Source of the DNA: Tyto alba
Taxonomy: Eukaryota > Chordata > Aves > Strigiformes > Tytonidae
Direction of reading: 5' to 3'
Assembly: GCF_018691265.1 (NCBI RefSeq)
Contig: NW_024881322.1
Location: forward strand, 7,564,001 to 7,628,000
DNA: 64,000 bases
Below, in pieces: positions 47,401 through 62,400 of the stretch (positions are counted from its first letter, which is position 1; each line of letters opens with the position of its first letter). The notes beneath the pieces were generated by a model. It did no database searches. It was given only the letters and a program-made list of their open reading frames with translations, and was not told the DNA's origin. Made by a program: the position numbers and the translations under genes.

Positions 47401-50400
47401 CTAAATAGAATCTACAGTTAGACAAATGGGTTTGTGAATAAAAACAAAAATAGAAAGGACACTGACCTTTTGAGAGCTATTACATTATATGGATTTCTAT
47501 GCATTCTGGTATATAATGTCTCTTTTTAAGTCACATTTACATGAAAATTTATGGAATGTCAATTACAGGTCTGGAGTCAAGGTAGCATTCATTTTAAGTA
47601 TTTCTCCGTTTGCAAGAATTCGCCCCAGACTGCTGTAGATGAAAACTTGTCAGAAAAGGCCTCAGATTTTTTTCAGAGAAGCTCAAACATGTCTGGCACT
47701 ATTGGCAACAGAATTCAGATGCCAGACTCTCAGTTTAACCACTCCAGTCTCAGACTACAGTAACAATTTAGATCAAGGTGCACTGTTGTTGAGGTTTTGA
47801 TAAAAGAGCAATCCTCAGAAAAAAACTTTACCTGCAGTGATGTGCTCTGTCAGGTTTGATGCTACAACACTTTGGGCACTTGTAAACCACCTGCCCTGGC
47901 TTTAGCTGTAAACTCTCGATGAACTCTTTTGTGGCATTACCTTTGGGTACAGCACCCTGCAGGAAGAAAAAAAAAAAAAAAAACCAACCAGAAGATTAAC
48001 CTGTGGATACTAAAAGTGCTAAGAACAATAGGATTACTTAAAACTATGGGAGGGGAGGGAAAGAAATAAAATCTTCCCTAAGACCAAGAGAGTTTCAGGA
48101 AGAGCAAGAAGATTCAGGAAAGAAATTAAAATGAGGTCATAATGTATGGAACCACATACTTAAATATCATTTTGGTGGTTGGTTTGTTTGTTTGTTTTTT
48201 CTTTAAACAAGTAAATCCTCACTTAAGCAATTAGTCTTTTGTAATTCTATACTAACCTTAAAATATTTGAGAATCCTCATCCCTTCCTTCACATCTATCA
48301 ACAAATTTATCAAGCCAGTGTTTCATATCACAAACTGGAAACTGCAGATGATGTATTCCAGTAGAAGCAGCTACTTCTGAAGTATACTAAGAGTTGCTGG
48401 TAAATGCCTCACGTATTTATAGCTATGCTTCCATTGTGTATTTGTTACTTAAATTAGGGTTTAACATTCAAACAGTGACCACTAAGAATCCTCCCACCTG
48501 AATAAGACTAGGTAGAACATTCTTAGCTGTGTAATTTCAGCCTAAAATATGTGTCTTTAAACAGGTAATGTATTGCTGCTGCAGGAACCTGCGTTCAGGA
48601 GTTTTCAGCCCTTCTAGGGCCATAAATTTGCTCAAAAAACCCCCCAAAACAGCAAAACCAAAAAGAGTCATACAATGTGCTGTATGAAATCAGTGCTGGT
48701 ACACTGGTAGAAATGCACCTCTGTGGAGGTGAGGTTTTTATACTGAAATAAAAACATGGATGTAATATTTTAACAGATTGCCGATGGAACAGTCTCTTTT
48801 TAACACATCTATACAACCTCCTAACAGCAATAAACAGGAATAATACACATCAGTGAGAGAACTGCACATTAAGCCAATACTGTAATGCTTTCTTGAGCAA
48901 TCTTTGAGTTTTTCTACAAAACTCACCAAGTCTGACCAATTTAAAAATTACCAAGACCAATATTCTTTCTCTTTAGTACACAGCAAAGCTCAAAACCTTA
49001 GGCATGTTTTTAGCAAGAACCCACAGGACGCAGTTCCTGAAAAGCATGATACATGCTACCAATTCTGAAGAATTCAGATGTTCGTTTATTTATAATAAAT
49101 ACTCTATTTGTTTGCCTCAGCAGTGCCTTCCGTTTCATTCTGATCCTAGACGTGCCCCTGGTTTCCCACATCCCAGCAACTTCCTTCATCCCTGACTCAC
49201 ACTGTCAGATATTGCTGCATCCCCTCATTTTATCTTCCCTTCTCCATTTTGTTTAGCTGGTTTCCTCATAAAAAAAGAAAACAAAATCCCACTGGCTCTT
49301 ACCATCCACACACATAAATCCCACCTCACACTAGGAATTAACATATCTTTTCCCAATTGCTCTGCACAGAGATTGTATCTGCTTCTCCAACATTGCTTGC
49401 CCAGCCTGCTTCAGAATACAGCTTTTGTTTCAGAAGAGTTCCTGCTAACTCTGCAAAATAATTCCTGTGACCTGAAGGTCCCTAGGCATTAAAGCCACAC
49501 AACACACAATAATTAACAACATCACTACCACAAACCCCTAGGATACAAACTATGTAACAAATTGCTGCAACCTCTATTCCCCAGTCTAATGATCAGAAGT
49601 TTCATATCCTCACCTACTGCTTACAGTTCTGCCCAGCAGCAGCAGCAGCATGCAATTCATCAGTCTTTACCATAAACTGTGAAATTACCCCAAATCAAGC
49701 CATTTCTGCAGCGCTGTGGCTTCTAGTAGAACTGGAAACTAAGAAACAAAGATTACATTGAAGTTTTAATGGCACCCAAAAAGGTTTCAAGTAGGAAATG
49801 ACATTTGGCAGGAATAATTAGAGTATCAGAAGCACACTGTCACTCTCAACAGCAACAAGAACACTCAGGAGGAAGGGACCAGGAGGAATCTAAGTTTGTT
49901 TTTCCTTCCACTGACTAGTGGAGATGGAGTTTTGAACTGAATCTACTGTCCGGAGGTAATTAAGCAAAATAAACCACCACAGGCCGCTCAGAATAAGCAT
50001 CATGGTACTAAACTGTACTGTCTCACCAGCTGAAAGACGAGAAAGCAGCAAACCAGATCTCTTGCAAAGCAATGTCCTACAGAGACATGCAAGGGGGTCT
50101 TACAACTCTGATGCTTCCCACTTGCCTAAGAACTGTCACCTCTTAGCGTGCTCACATAACATTTATTTCAGCATGGTCCAATACACTCAACTAAATCACT
50201 ACTATGAGAGATGGTAACATGGCTTTTCAAAACACCACATGTTCTGCTCTGTTCTGCTGAAGCAATACTTGCCAAGGCAGACAACCAAAACCAGCTTTTC
50301 CAGCTTTCCTGTTTGTCAAGACAGGACAAGCCACAAACATGAGATCTGCCACTGGGGAGAAAACAGCATCAGAGAGAAACACTCTCCTTCCCAGCGCAAG

Positions 50401-53400
50401 AAGAGGAGCTGCTCACACAATGGGAATCTAAAGCTGGGTCCCTGACTTTGCATCTGACTTGAGTGGGATGAGAAATTAGCATAACACATCAGCAGCCTCA
50501 CTCAGCAGGCTGACACACAAAAGTTATTTAAATCTGCCACTCACTCTGCAACTGAGTTACCCAACATCTAGCAGACAAGAAAACACCGCCTGTTTCTTTC
50601 CGAGACATACAGAGAGAGATATACTTACTGGATCTGTCAGCATAGCACGAAAATGTGAAGCCAAAGCGAGGAAAGCCAAGGTGTTGAACAGTGTGCCATT
50701 GATGACACTATAAACATAATCTCTTGATGGAACTAGCATGACAAGAAGGACTACAAAGTCGGCATAGAACACCAGCATCCAGGTAACGACAGCACATGCA
50801 ATACCACAGCCATCTCGAATAAACCACATTGTTCCCAGGGAAGCACGGCTAGGAGGTGGAACACACTTTTCTGGCTGGAGGTATTCAGGTTTCCTTTCAA
50901 TATCTCTGAAGCGGTGGACTGGAGTAATCATCATAGGCTATTATGTCCATACTTGCATCTGAAAGAGAGTCAGAAACAGTGTTCACTGCCTTGCAAGACA
51001 CATAGGCCTCCGTTCCTATAAAGGCATGGGGATCATGCGGGAACCTCCAAACTGCAGAGAGTGAGTTGAAAAAGCAAAATAAATAAACACAAAACAATGG
51101 ATTTGGAAACCAGACTCTTGCACTTATCAGAACACTTCTTACTCTGAAGACTCTCTAAGTGCTTTTAAGACCTGCTTAAATACACATTAAATCCACAGGT
51201 GTACCACTTCCACTCCCCACCCCGAGGAAAAGCAACAAGCACTGTAATTAAGAGAAAGCGATCAGGTAGGTCACCAACAGTAGCCACCACAGCAGGAACT
51301 GAATCAAGAACTGGACGTTGTCAGGAGAGGAAAAAACATAAGACCTGGCACAGCTGGCAGGGTCCCTTTTTGCTCCCTCAGACTGAGGAAAGGAAGGGTC
51401 TCTCCTACAGGTAGTGGGAAGCTTAGTAAGTGGAAGAGGTTTCCCTTCTCCTTAACCATTGACTCACAGCTTTGGAGGAAAAGTGCAAAAACAAACCATG
51501 GCAGAGTTATAGTGGCAGGAACTGCTGAAAAAGCAACCCAGGCAAAGATCTTGACAAGAATTTATAGTCTTGGCTGGAGGATGCTCTTCCCAAAAAACAG
51601 CTGTCACCCATTCTCGTGTTCTTCTTTGGCCTTACATCCCTTGTAAGTTTTCTGTTTTGCCACGCTTCTCCCACCACCTCTGCTCCATCCCTCAATGGTA
51701 TTTGTTTTACTTCCCCTTTAGCACTTCCATCTAACTCCACTCCACTCTAATAAGGGTACTAACATGACATCTGCTGCCACCGCCCTGTCCTCCCTGTCTC
51801 TGCAGGCAACTTGTCTACCAAGAGAGTAAGGTCCGACCTGGAGCCAGAAACTTTACTCCAGGTATGCACAGCCCTTACTGCAGTTTCAGTGTCACTCCCA
51901 CCAAACATAGGCATTTGAGAAAACAAAAAAGGTGCCCAGAAGACTTTGGCAGGGGATCAATCAATCTGCACTGTGAACGTAGGGCACTCAACATTAGAGC
52001 ACACCCGCAATGCTACACCTTGAAAGCGGCTCTTTATACACCCAGCAACTTCTCCCAAAGACACTTCTTAACAGGGTACTTGCACAATGCTCTTAACTCT
52101 CAAAACCAATACAATCTCTACATAAAGACCTTCTACAAAAACGGATACAATAATTTTGCTACCAAATACACGGAATTGCATATACCTGAACAGAAGGGTT
52201 CAGCCTCCTACTTCAACATGCAAAGATTATTCCTATTTCTTTGCCAAGAAAAAGTGCATTTTTCCATTTTAATTCAGAGAAAGGGAGACAACGTTCACCA
52301 TTAATTATGTTTTCTGCCAAAAGAGTTTATACTGAAGTTATTTTTGCATTTAATTGTTTAAAAAGTCCCACTGTTGCCTATAGGAAATGGGTAAATTTTA
52401 CAGAAAACAGTGAGAAGATCACAAAAGTACCTAGGACCTTAAACTTCTGTCCAAACTTTTACAGCTAAGTCCTGTCAGGTACAAGGAGAAAGCTCTATTC
52501 TGCATAATGCCAACCTAAATTGCAATGCTATTGCCCCTACCTAGACAGGGAAGATGATAGTTTGCTTTCCAGTTATTTCAAGAGGACCAAATTCGTAAGA
52601 GGACAATTAGTCTCTCAAAGCCAAAGATGAAGGTTATTAATGAGCGGGATGATTAATTAAATCCAAGCACAGAAGTGATGAGCTTGTGCACGTTAGTGCG
52701 GGTGACATGGAAGAGAGCTGACAGGAACTGCTATTGCCACAGTGAGAGGCAAAAGCCGGGAACACAAAGTTCCCAGCTGCACAGCAGTGGATGAAGCAGA
52801 CCATTTGCAGTATTTGTTTTCTAACATAACTGGTATAAACAAACTAGGAGATTTTGGTATTTTCTTATATTTCTGCTTCTAGCATTTAGGATGTTGCCAA
52901 GTGAGAGAGTTTAATGTTTTATGAATCTGAAGAAAGTTGTATGGGTTAATGGTAAAGCATATCAGTCTTGTATTTATACATACATCACACAGAACAGAAA
53001 AAAACAAGATAAAAACTTGCATGTGTAGATCTCATTTACTTTGGCAAGAAAAAAAAAAACGAAACCAAACCACAAAAACCCTCTCCTCCTCATTCACAGT
53101 ACCACATTGTAATTACTTTGTATTTTAACCACAGCTATAATTTAGCCTCATGACTCCTGATACTTAGAGAGACAAGCTATATAATTTTCAGAAACAGTGA
53201 TTACCCAAACAATCTGGTGGTCTAAGTTCAGATGTATCTATACCTACTAGTAAATCCATACCTTTTCCCCAGTTTTTCACAATTTCTGTAAGGATGCTTA
53301 TGTATTCATACATTCACACAAGTATTTTAAAGACTCAAGACCTCCCCTCCTCCAAGGAAACAAGTTAACCACCACTGCATTATTTAATAATCTTATTAAA

Positions 53401-56400
53401 ATTGTTATGCTGGTTTGCCAGCTCAAAATAAAGCTGACAGAATTAAAGACTCACGCCTGACAACAATGTTTAAGTGACAGTAACATCGTATTGCATTAAA
53501 AAATAAGAAAGAAAACAGTAATTTACGTGTTGATTTTCAAATGAAAATCTCAGACTTGACACATCACGTGCAGTAACAAACTGGGATAGTCCTGAACACA
53601 GACTTTCAGGATTTTTTGCATAGACCTTGCATAGCCTTCTCCTCCCCTCCCCCCCTCAAGTTTTTGTTTCCCAAAGCAAAGGAATGAAACTGTCACAGGA
53701 AAAGCAAACTCCTATTTAACATAGGAATTAGTTTGACAAGTCACCTTAAGGTCACTATTAGTAGAGACTGACTGAAAGCTAGACAAATACCTGTGATTAA
53801 AACTGTGGGTTTAGTCCTGAAAAGCACATTTCAGCAGTCAAATAAAAAGTGATCTCTCTTGCAAATTCAGGAAGTAGTTTCACTCCAGTAAGAGTTCTAC
53901 AGTTCTCTCTCAGAAAAAAATGATTGAGATAAATTGAAAAGAAAAAAAAAAAAAAAAAAAGCAAGCTATTGCTGTGTATCTGTTTAAGGAGAAAGAAACT
54001 GGAAGGAGCCTTGAGGCATCTCAGTCTGAAAGTCTGGGGACTCTTCTACACTGCAGTAAGGAAGTGGTTAAGAGAGCACAGGACTCCAATTCTGACTTCT
54101 GGCCGGAGGACAGAATTGTTATTTAATGCTTGCTGTAGAGGCATCATCAGGCAACAAAATGAAAAATCATTAATCAGTACATAAACATCATTAATTATTC
54201 GAGAAATACATGTGTGTTTTAGCACACATTACCTTAAGGGTCAAGTTACAGAAGCTTAAGAGTCTCAGCTTCTCTTCTACACAACCTGGTTAGTTGGGGT
54301 TTTTTAATTCCTTGTTCTAAACATAGACAAAAAACTGGTTTTGTTTATGTTGTCCAACCCGGTATTTTCACATAAACAATACAGAAAAAAAAAAAATGTA
54401 AGGGGTAAAGCAGTAACTTGCACTAACTGGTTTGCCTTTCAATCATGCTGCATATGAACTTAATTTATAACACACAGAAGGAACATGTCAATCCCTCCCA
54501 CTCTGGAGCAAACAATACATAAACAATGAAGGCAAAGGGCTTAAGGACTTAATCACAATGTCAGGCTACCAGAGAGGACACTAGGTAAGTGTGACATACA
54601 ATGACAACACACACATCAATTTAGCTTAACAACATGTCACAGCAAAGACCTTTACTTCTTTTTTATCTGGAAGGCATTTGGCATCACAGGAGTAATCAAA
54701 AACCCATGTAATATACACATTAGAAATGTAAATAAATTAATACATACTTCCTGCTATAATAAACACTCAAAATATGCTATTACACCCTATATAAATTAAG
54801 TAACTGTCTTTTGACCTGCCATAAGCCACGTCAAAATTGTATTTTTAATGGCCTGTGACTGCCACAGAACACGTTAAGAATGAACTAACGAACGATGTGG
54901 GCCTTCACCCTGTGGGGACCTGAAAGCTACCTGAGGTTTTGATGTTACAGAACTTACACCAAGCTTAATGCCATCATCATCACCACCCTGCTGATTTTCA
55001 TGTAATTACTCATGCCAGTGAAGTCAGGCGCATGGGTGCTCGCATAACTACATATTACTACATATATTGCATTTCCTCTATTAGAAGTCCATTAATATTA
55101 AACTTTGGGAAGAGGTTACATTTTGTCATACGAACTAAGTGAATTTCAAGTTCTGCCAACTACATGAAAACAATTTGGAGGGAGGGGAGGGAAGTGAATG
55201 AGACCAGGGCAGATCATGGGCATTTTTGGAGGCTGTCAGTTTTTACATTCTTCAAACAGATACTTCAGAACAGCTTTTATGACACACACAGAGTGTGTGT
55301 GAGAGTTAGTTCACTGACAGTATTTTGAGAGCTGACAAACAACACTCAAGTTAACTTTTTATCATCATCAAAAGGAAGCAAACATACATAAACCAGTCAT
55401 GTTATGCTCATGATAGCTAAAGTAGGCAATCTAGATCCACAGGACAGGCTATCCCTTTAAAGAAAACCAACAAACTCCAGACAGATAGAAACTGCGAGAG
55501 GTCAGTTTAAAGTTTTTTTCATTTTTCTGTACATAAAACTGCATTGATTAAAGCACTGCATATTTAATCTTCCTTTGAAACAGAAAAAAGTGTGTTTTCT
55601 AACTTACAGGATATTTACCTATGCTTCTCCTGCCATGCTTCCACACAGCCCAAATCTAACAACAAGCCTGTCAAAATTTGACAAAGCAAGTTTTAGCAGG
55701 AATAATAAGGAAATATCAGTATTCATATATTTTTTTTTTCCTAATGACTCCTGCAAGGCCTAAAAAGCTTTATCTGATCAGCAGGAGTGGAACAAAACAG
55801 CCCAGCTATGCTGAGAATTTTTGGCAGTCTCCTGCAGATTCATCCATCAGCAGGGCAGTTTCCAACCCTTAGTTTATAAAACCCTGAAGGGTCAACGGGA
55901 CATTTCTAACAAGTCTGTGAAAGGCAGCTAAAAAAAGCAAGCCTATTATTAGCAGGTTTAAATTTTCTATAGAGAGCTGTACTTCCATTGGAATATTTTC
56001 AGGACTCCACACACGGTTAAAAAAACCAAATCCAACCCCAATCCAGAATCCCAAATAGGTCAAAAACTACTCTTCTTGGGTTAAAATGGCAAAAGCAATA
56101 GGGAAGGATCAGGCATGGAGCTTAACACTGCACTCACGGGAGACCCGATGACTCAGATCAAAATGTCACAGGACAAAGTCAGTACTGCTAGCCCTACTCT
56201 AGCCACTCCGGGAGCAGGTAACAGAATTATGCCTAGTGCAGGTAATTTTTCATTTTTTCTTATGAAAATTCAGGCCACATTGCAGAGAACAGTTTCAGCT
56301 TAAGTACTACATTACCGGCTACGCATTTGCTTTTAGCAAGAGGCTCACAAACAACTCAGATTCCACTGCAACCTTTGGCTACTGAAGTCATGCAATTTCA

Positions 56401-59400
56401 ACAGTTTCAGTTCCCAGACTGAAGAAAAATGGCATAGAGAAATACAAATATGAATTATATTAAATCCATTAAAAACAGTATTTAAAAATGTAAAAGCTGA
56501 AAACAAATTTGTGCTTTCTCAGGCTAAATGCACAGGCTTGGATTACCTGCCTTGGAAAGGGGAAAGGAGAACACACAAAACTGGATGGTTACCCAGTTAC
56601 AACATTTTTCTATACATGAAGGGAATAAATGGCTATATTACAATGCTGCTTTATAGTCACAGTTTAGAAAACTGCTTACCTCATTAACTATTTTGATTAA
56701 TTATAATAAATTAATTTTTTTTTTAATTGTTATTTTGAAGAGGCCATGCATGAACAAGACCTTAGTAAAAATGGATCAGGTTAAAATCATACTTTTATTA
56801 TTTTTATTAGAAGCATTTTATTAGAGAGGAAGATTTAATTGAAGTCATGCATTTCTGAAGAATACATCTGAACAGGAATATGAATACGTAGAGGGAACTT
56901 CTCCCTAAGGACAACAAGAGGAGGTGGAGATTACTTCAAAGGCATCTGTCAGATCTAGAAACTCCATCCTGAGGGCCTGGATCGGGATGAGAGTGACAGG
57001 CTCAAAAGAGACACAGCCACATAAGGCACAAACCTCACACAGTTCTCCTCTCGTTTACATCAGTGTAAACAAGAAGCAACAACACTGCCAGAGGAATTCC
57101 ATTAGTAGAACTGTAAATAAAATAAGGCCATGTTTTCTCAATTAAAACCATGGAGTTTTCCTATCCTAAGGTTTGTGGTACTCAGTCTCTCAGGACAGAT
57201 GGTAACAGCTTCCTAGTTAATGTCTATATCATTTCTGTTTACATATTGTATAAATAAATTACAGTGCAATGAAGACTGACCTAAGAGTCTGAGTTATCTG
57301 GCAAGTGATTGCACCCCCACCTACAAGGCCTGTCAGCTGCTTGCCTGAGCACAGGAGAGGAGACAAAGACGGTGTAGTTTCTGTCCACGGGACAGAAACA
57401 CTGGAGCACTAGGGATGAGTGACAGAATCAGGGCAACATCTAGGAACAGGACACGAGGCACAAGGGCAACAGAGACTAAGGTTGGACTTGGATCTGACTT
57501 GGTCTGATCACAAAGTCAGTGATCTTAATAAGCTTTTGACCAGAAATGGAAGGTACTTTATAGAACTGTCATTAAGTATGAACCATTACAAAATAATTTA
57601 GGCTAATTTTTTAGCTATCAGAGCTGCAAGGGCAACAGAGAAATTCTGTCACTTCAATTTTACAGTTTCCCAATAGACTAAACACACACGAGCTACTTAA
57701 CCTATGTAAAAAGAGAAATATTAATCCTGAACACATGAATACAACCCATCTTTGTGGCATTGCCACCTATCTGGAGTAAGTATTGGAAAGAAAGAGCAAT
57801 CTTGCAGAAGGGACTGCGCTGGGAAACAGAAAACAACAAATGGGGGTGTCATGCTTTCCCATAGCATTGCAGTTATCCTGAATAGACAGCCTTATGGGAG
57901 ACAAAACAGGAGAAGCTGTCCTGGTCTTCCAGACAGCTTTGCAATTTTGATGCTGACTCAGGACTTAAAACAGCAAGCCAGTGGATTAAGGGAATTTAAA
58001 TTCTCAATTTGCCCTGTATCAACTCTTTTTTGTTAAAAAAAGGAAAGACAAAAATTAAAGGGGAAAGGTTTGTCTATACAACAGGCATTATTTTTAGCAT
58101 CTATGTTAAAAACCACACTGATTTCATAGCATAAGGAGTGTATTTTCCAGAGAAGCTGGGAAGTGTTGCAACTTTAAAGTTTTAATCATAGTAAGAAGCT
58201 GGCAGAACCATCCCAGTCTCAAAAAAATACTCAGATTATCTTTCAAGGCAGAAAGAGCACTTTAACTTTCAGACATACCTTTTCACTCAGACAGTCTAAC
58301 CCATGATTTGGCTCTCACCTGTTTCTTCTATGCCTCCCCCCCCCCTTCACAAGCATGAACAAGTCACTCAGTCTCTCTGTATTTTATTCCCCCATTTGTA
58401 GTCCACGCTTCTTTCCTACCATACAGGGGTAGGGAAGATACAGGTATGAAGGCTGTAAGGCATTCAGATTTCAGATCTAAATACTATACCTAACCATGTA
58501 CCGAAACCAAACACAGAAAATACACATGGCATACATTAAAATAGTGCATTAACAAAATAAGGACTGAAAAATTATCACCTCTATTCTGAAAAGGCCTGAA
58601 GTTAAACTCACGGCTGTCATGATCCACCTTTGTGATATTAAGAGTAAGCCTAGAAGAAACCTATGTTGCTACTTCAGAGAACTGGAAAAACCTGCAGGTT
58701 CGAATCTGCTGTATGTTAAAGCTTTTGAAATGTAGTGAAGAACTCCTGAGCTGGCAAACTAAGTATTTCTTGCCTTGCTCACTGTTGCATTAGCAAGCAC
58801 AAGGGATCCCTGTGTCCATAAAATATACAATTTCTATGTGTAAACATTAGTTTTGTTATCCTTCAGAATACTGAGAGTTGGAGACCAGACTAACTGCAAT
58901 ACATAGTATACTGCTTATCTGTGCTATGCTATATTGGACATCAGTAATTCAAGTAGTCGTTGCAAAGGACAAAGATGTATATCACATTACTACCTCCCTT
59001 TATCACCTGCTATAGCCCTCTCTGTATCTATGGTATGGTACTACTGCCTGCCACTAGGACTGTGTATGTTTCATTGTCCTTTTCTTTCCTTTTTTAAATA
59101 GCATAGTACTTCACTCTCTCTGGTTCAACTTCAGCCCGTTTGTTTTAACTCTGCATGCTGCGCCATGGTCAAGATTGGTCACCCCTATCAGTTCTGCATT
59201 ATTGCAAAACTCACAGCTGAACACAAACACACCATCCACCACCAGTCTAGCAGCAAAAACATCAACAAGGGCCTTGCATTTCCTCCCATTCAACATTCCT
59301 CTCTTGTCCAAGGGTATTAACACCAAGTCTTCCATGTTCTTATTTTACTTGCTATTACAGCTCCTGGAACACCAATTCCCAACATTTATCTTGCTGAACT

Positions 59401-62400
59401 CTGCTGCCGTAGCCTTCCTTCTCATTTCCTTACTTTCCCATGTCCATCCTCTGTTTGTTTTTTTTTTTTTTTTTTTTAAATCCTTGCACTCCTACTCCTT
59501 CTCCCATAAGAGCACCAGTTCTGTATAGTCACCTTGTAAGCTGGTGGGGTGAAGAGATATGGGGCTATAAGCCTAGATAAATCTCTCTCCGGTCTCCAAA
59601 AGCACTCCCAAGCACCCCCCATGCTGTGGGCACAGCCAGAAGCAGGCAAAAGGAGCTAACGTGCCAGTGCTCCTGTAGAGTAGGAGCTGGTAGCTAGCTG
59701 CACCTTACCTGTAACACCTTGCACGTCACCAGCTGGGAACCACTGCTATGTGAGGAGGTCTCTGGCACCCAGAGCCTGCAGAGGCAAGCTGGCTCACTCT
59801 TTTGGACTCCCTTTCAAAAGGACAATGTGTAAAGTGTTACTGGCAGACTTGCTGCACTGCAGTTCCAGTCAAGTTACAGGCTATCTTTTTTCTTATTGTC
59901 TGCACAACCCAGGAAATACACAGCTCTAAGTAGGAAAGCTTTACCTTCTCATTTTCTCTAATGTAACTGTAAATTTCAGATTAGTTACATGCACAAGTCA
60001 ATTATGATGTTCCAGGTATCATCGTTCACATATTGTTTGCTTCAACCAGGTAAGCACGGGACAGGGAAAATAAAAACTGACAACAAGCTTTTCTATCTTG
60101 CCACATTTTACATTACCTGCTGTCTTCTCTCAGGAAAGCAGAAAAACTATTCCAGAATATCATCTTAAGAAAAAGGTTATGTATACACCACAGAGGGACC
60201 AGAGAAAGCCATCAGCTCAGTCAGTTACCAACTGCAGAGCCTGGCTGAGCTACAGCCAAGCTATTTTCAGACTACCACCACTGTGGGTGCCCATCACCTT
60301 ACCCTGAAGTCTCTTCTATAGGAGAGATATCCAATTATAGATGCATGGGAATTGTCTGCACAAGCAAGTTTCCCTGAAATAATGCAACACCCGGGTTTAA
60401 ACTGCATCAACTATGTGACACTACTAGCTCATGTTCTGTTGGAGATGCACAGCAACCCACCCATCAAGAAAAGTAAATTCATATTAAGTAAGAAAGAGAG
60501 ATTCACCAAAAGGTGAGTTACCATTGCCCAGGCTACACATGTACTCCTGAAGACTAGGAGTTGCTCCCCTTTGCTGATGCAAAGGAAAGTCGCCAGAAAA
60601 GACACACAACTGCTTGAGCACAGCAGACCTGCATCTGCTGAGGAATTAAGCATTCATCTTCTTGCAGCCTGCTCCCAATAGTTGGATTAAATTATATTTT
60701 TATATTTTCCTCTACTGCCTAGGAAGCAATTTCAAATCGAAATGGACACTCTGTCTTTAACTACACCACCTAAAATGAAAACTAAAAAGGAAGCAGAAAC
60801 ATACACAAAAATACCCAATAAGTGTTAAATGTCGCAACAAATATTTTAGCTTTTTGGCAGACTCTACATTTATCCTTTTATAAACCTATGACCGCACAGA
60901 GCTTCTGGGTCACGCCTTCTAAATCTCCATGAGTATCCAGACAGACATAACTTACTACCACAAGCAGCTCCCACTGGTATGTCAAAAACTATTGCATGAG
61001 TGAGACAGCACTAAGAGCTACGCTGACAGAGTTGTAGTATTTGAAGGACCGGATCTTTATCACACGTGGGGCAGCATTTTTAAAGAAATATGAATCAACA
61101 TGTGGCTCCCCTTATAATGGCTCTTATCACCAAAACACCTGTAACGCTATACAAAAGACTTATTTGTTGCTTTCACTAAGTGAAGAAAAACATGGTACTC
61201 ATTAAAGCCTTGCTATCTACACCACCAGGCATCAGAGGCAGCCAACCCACTGCACCTCGTCAGCCCCTTCCTCTGCGATTCCACTGTATCAGAACAACCA
61301 TCCGAACGTGGGCTCCCTTCCTACAGATCTGATGCTGTGCACCTTTGCTGTGTCAGGAGTCTGGCACGCAATCTCTCTCTTTCATGCTGAAAAATGTAGC
61401 TTATCTTTTCTGAATCGAGATCAAGGGAAATAAAACTAAAGGAGCTCTGGTGTCCACCCGGCACTCCTCACTGGCACGCCGGAGACCAAACTGCTGCCGC
61501 CTCCTACCCCGAGCGTATGTTTCTTGAAGACTGTTTTCTAACGAGACATCATGAGATCTTGCTTCTTCCTAAAAAATTACTTTTCAGAAGTCCTCCAGCA
61601 ATGCTTTGAAGTTGCCGTTTAAAATCACTCCGGATTACTTCCTATTAACATACAACCCGCCATCCATTTCAACCAAGCCCGCCGCCGTACAGCGCCGTGG
61701 TTTGAACACTGATTTACTCCCGATGCCGAAGCCGCAGCGGCCCCACGGTCCCACCGGAGACCCGCGGCCGAAGCCGGAGGGTCTGCTCCGCCCGCCGGCG
61801 GGCGCATTCCACCGCTGCAGGCACAGAGCTCACCAACGCATCCCCGTAACAGATCACAGGACCCCGACGGAATCGCTGGAGGCTCCGAGTTTTAAATTTC
61901 CTGCCGAGGGGCCGTTACGCTACTCTGAACGCACCCCCCCCCCCCCCCCCCCGGCGCAGACCTAAATCGCGTATTGTAGCCCGGTATTATTTAACGCGTT
62001 TAGCCTCACGGCATTGGGAGCGCGGCGCTGGAAGCCGGCGAGGGGCGAGCGGGACCCCACCTCCCGCCTCCCCACCGACACCAACAGACCCGGGAGACGC
62101 CGCTGCGGGACGCGACCCGCCGCGCAGCACGGCCAGGAGCAGCGGGGCGCCGAGCGGCCCTCGGCCGCGACACCCACCCCCCGCCCTCAGAGCTCCCACA
62201 CGGGCGAGGGGCTGCGCGGGGAGTGGGCGCCGGCCGCACCGGGGACGGAGAAGCCGGGGGGGGGTGGGGGTGGTGGTGGTGGAGGGGAGGCTGTTGGGCG
62301 CGGCCCCCGCCTCAGCCAGCCCCGGCGGCGGGATGGCCGCGCCGCTCCCGCTGCCCACAGCGAACCGGCCGCTCCCCCCCCCCCCCCCCCCCCAACCTCC

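Larger units (their letters stand above)
37994..50628 (-). other. ZDHHC3: ZDHHC3 introns between coding exons
   Basis: Four introns of about 1.7 to 3.2 kb between the five shared coding exons, plus 2.7 kb before the proximal last exon. They are AT-rich, with no other gene or recognisable transposon. They contain a long A run at about 38,384-38,415 and a (GT)n repeat at 40,268-40,293. Confidence 0.8.

Noticed and set aside
58685..58715. GGTTCGAATCTG, resembling a tRNA T-loop
   Set aside because: The T-stem does not pair over five bases, and no matching acceptor, D or anticodon arm is found at the right distances.
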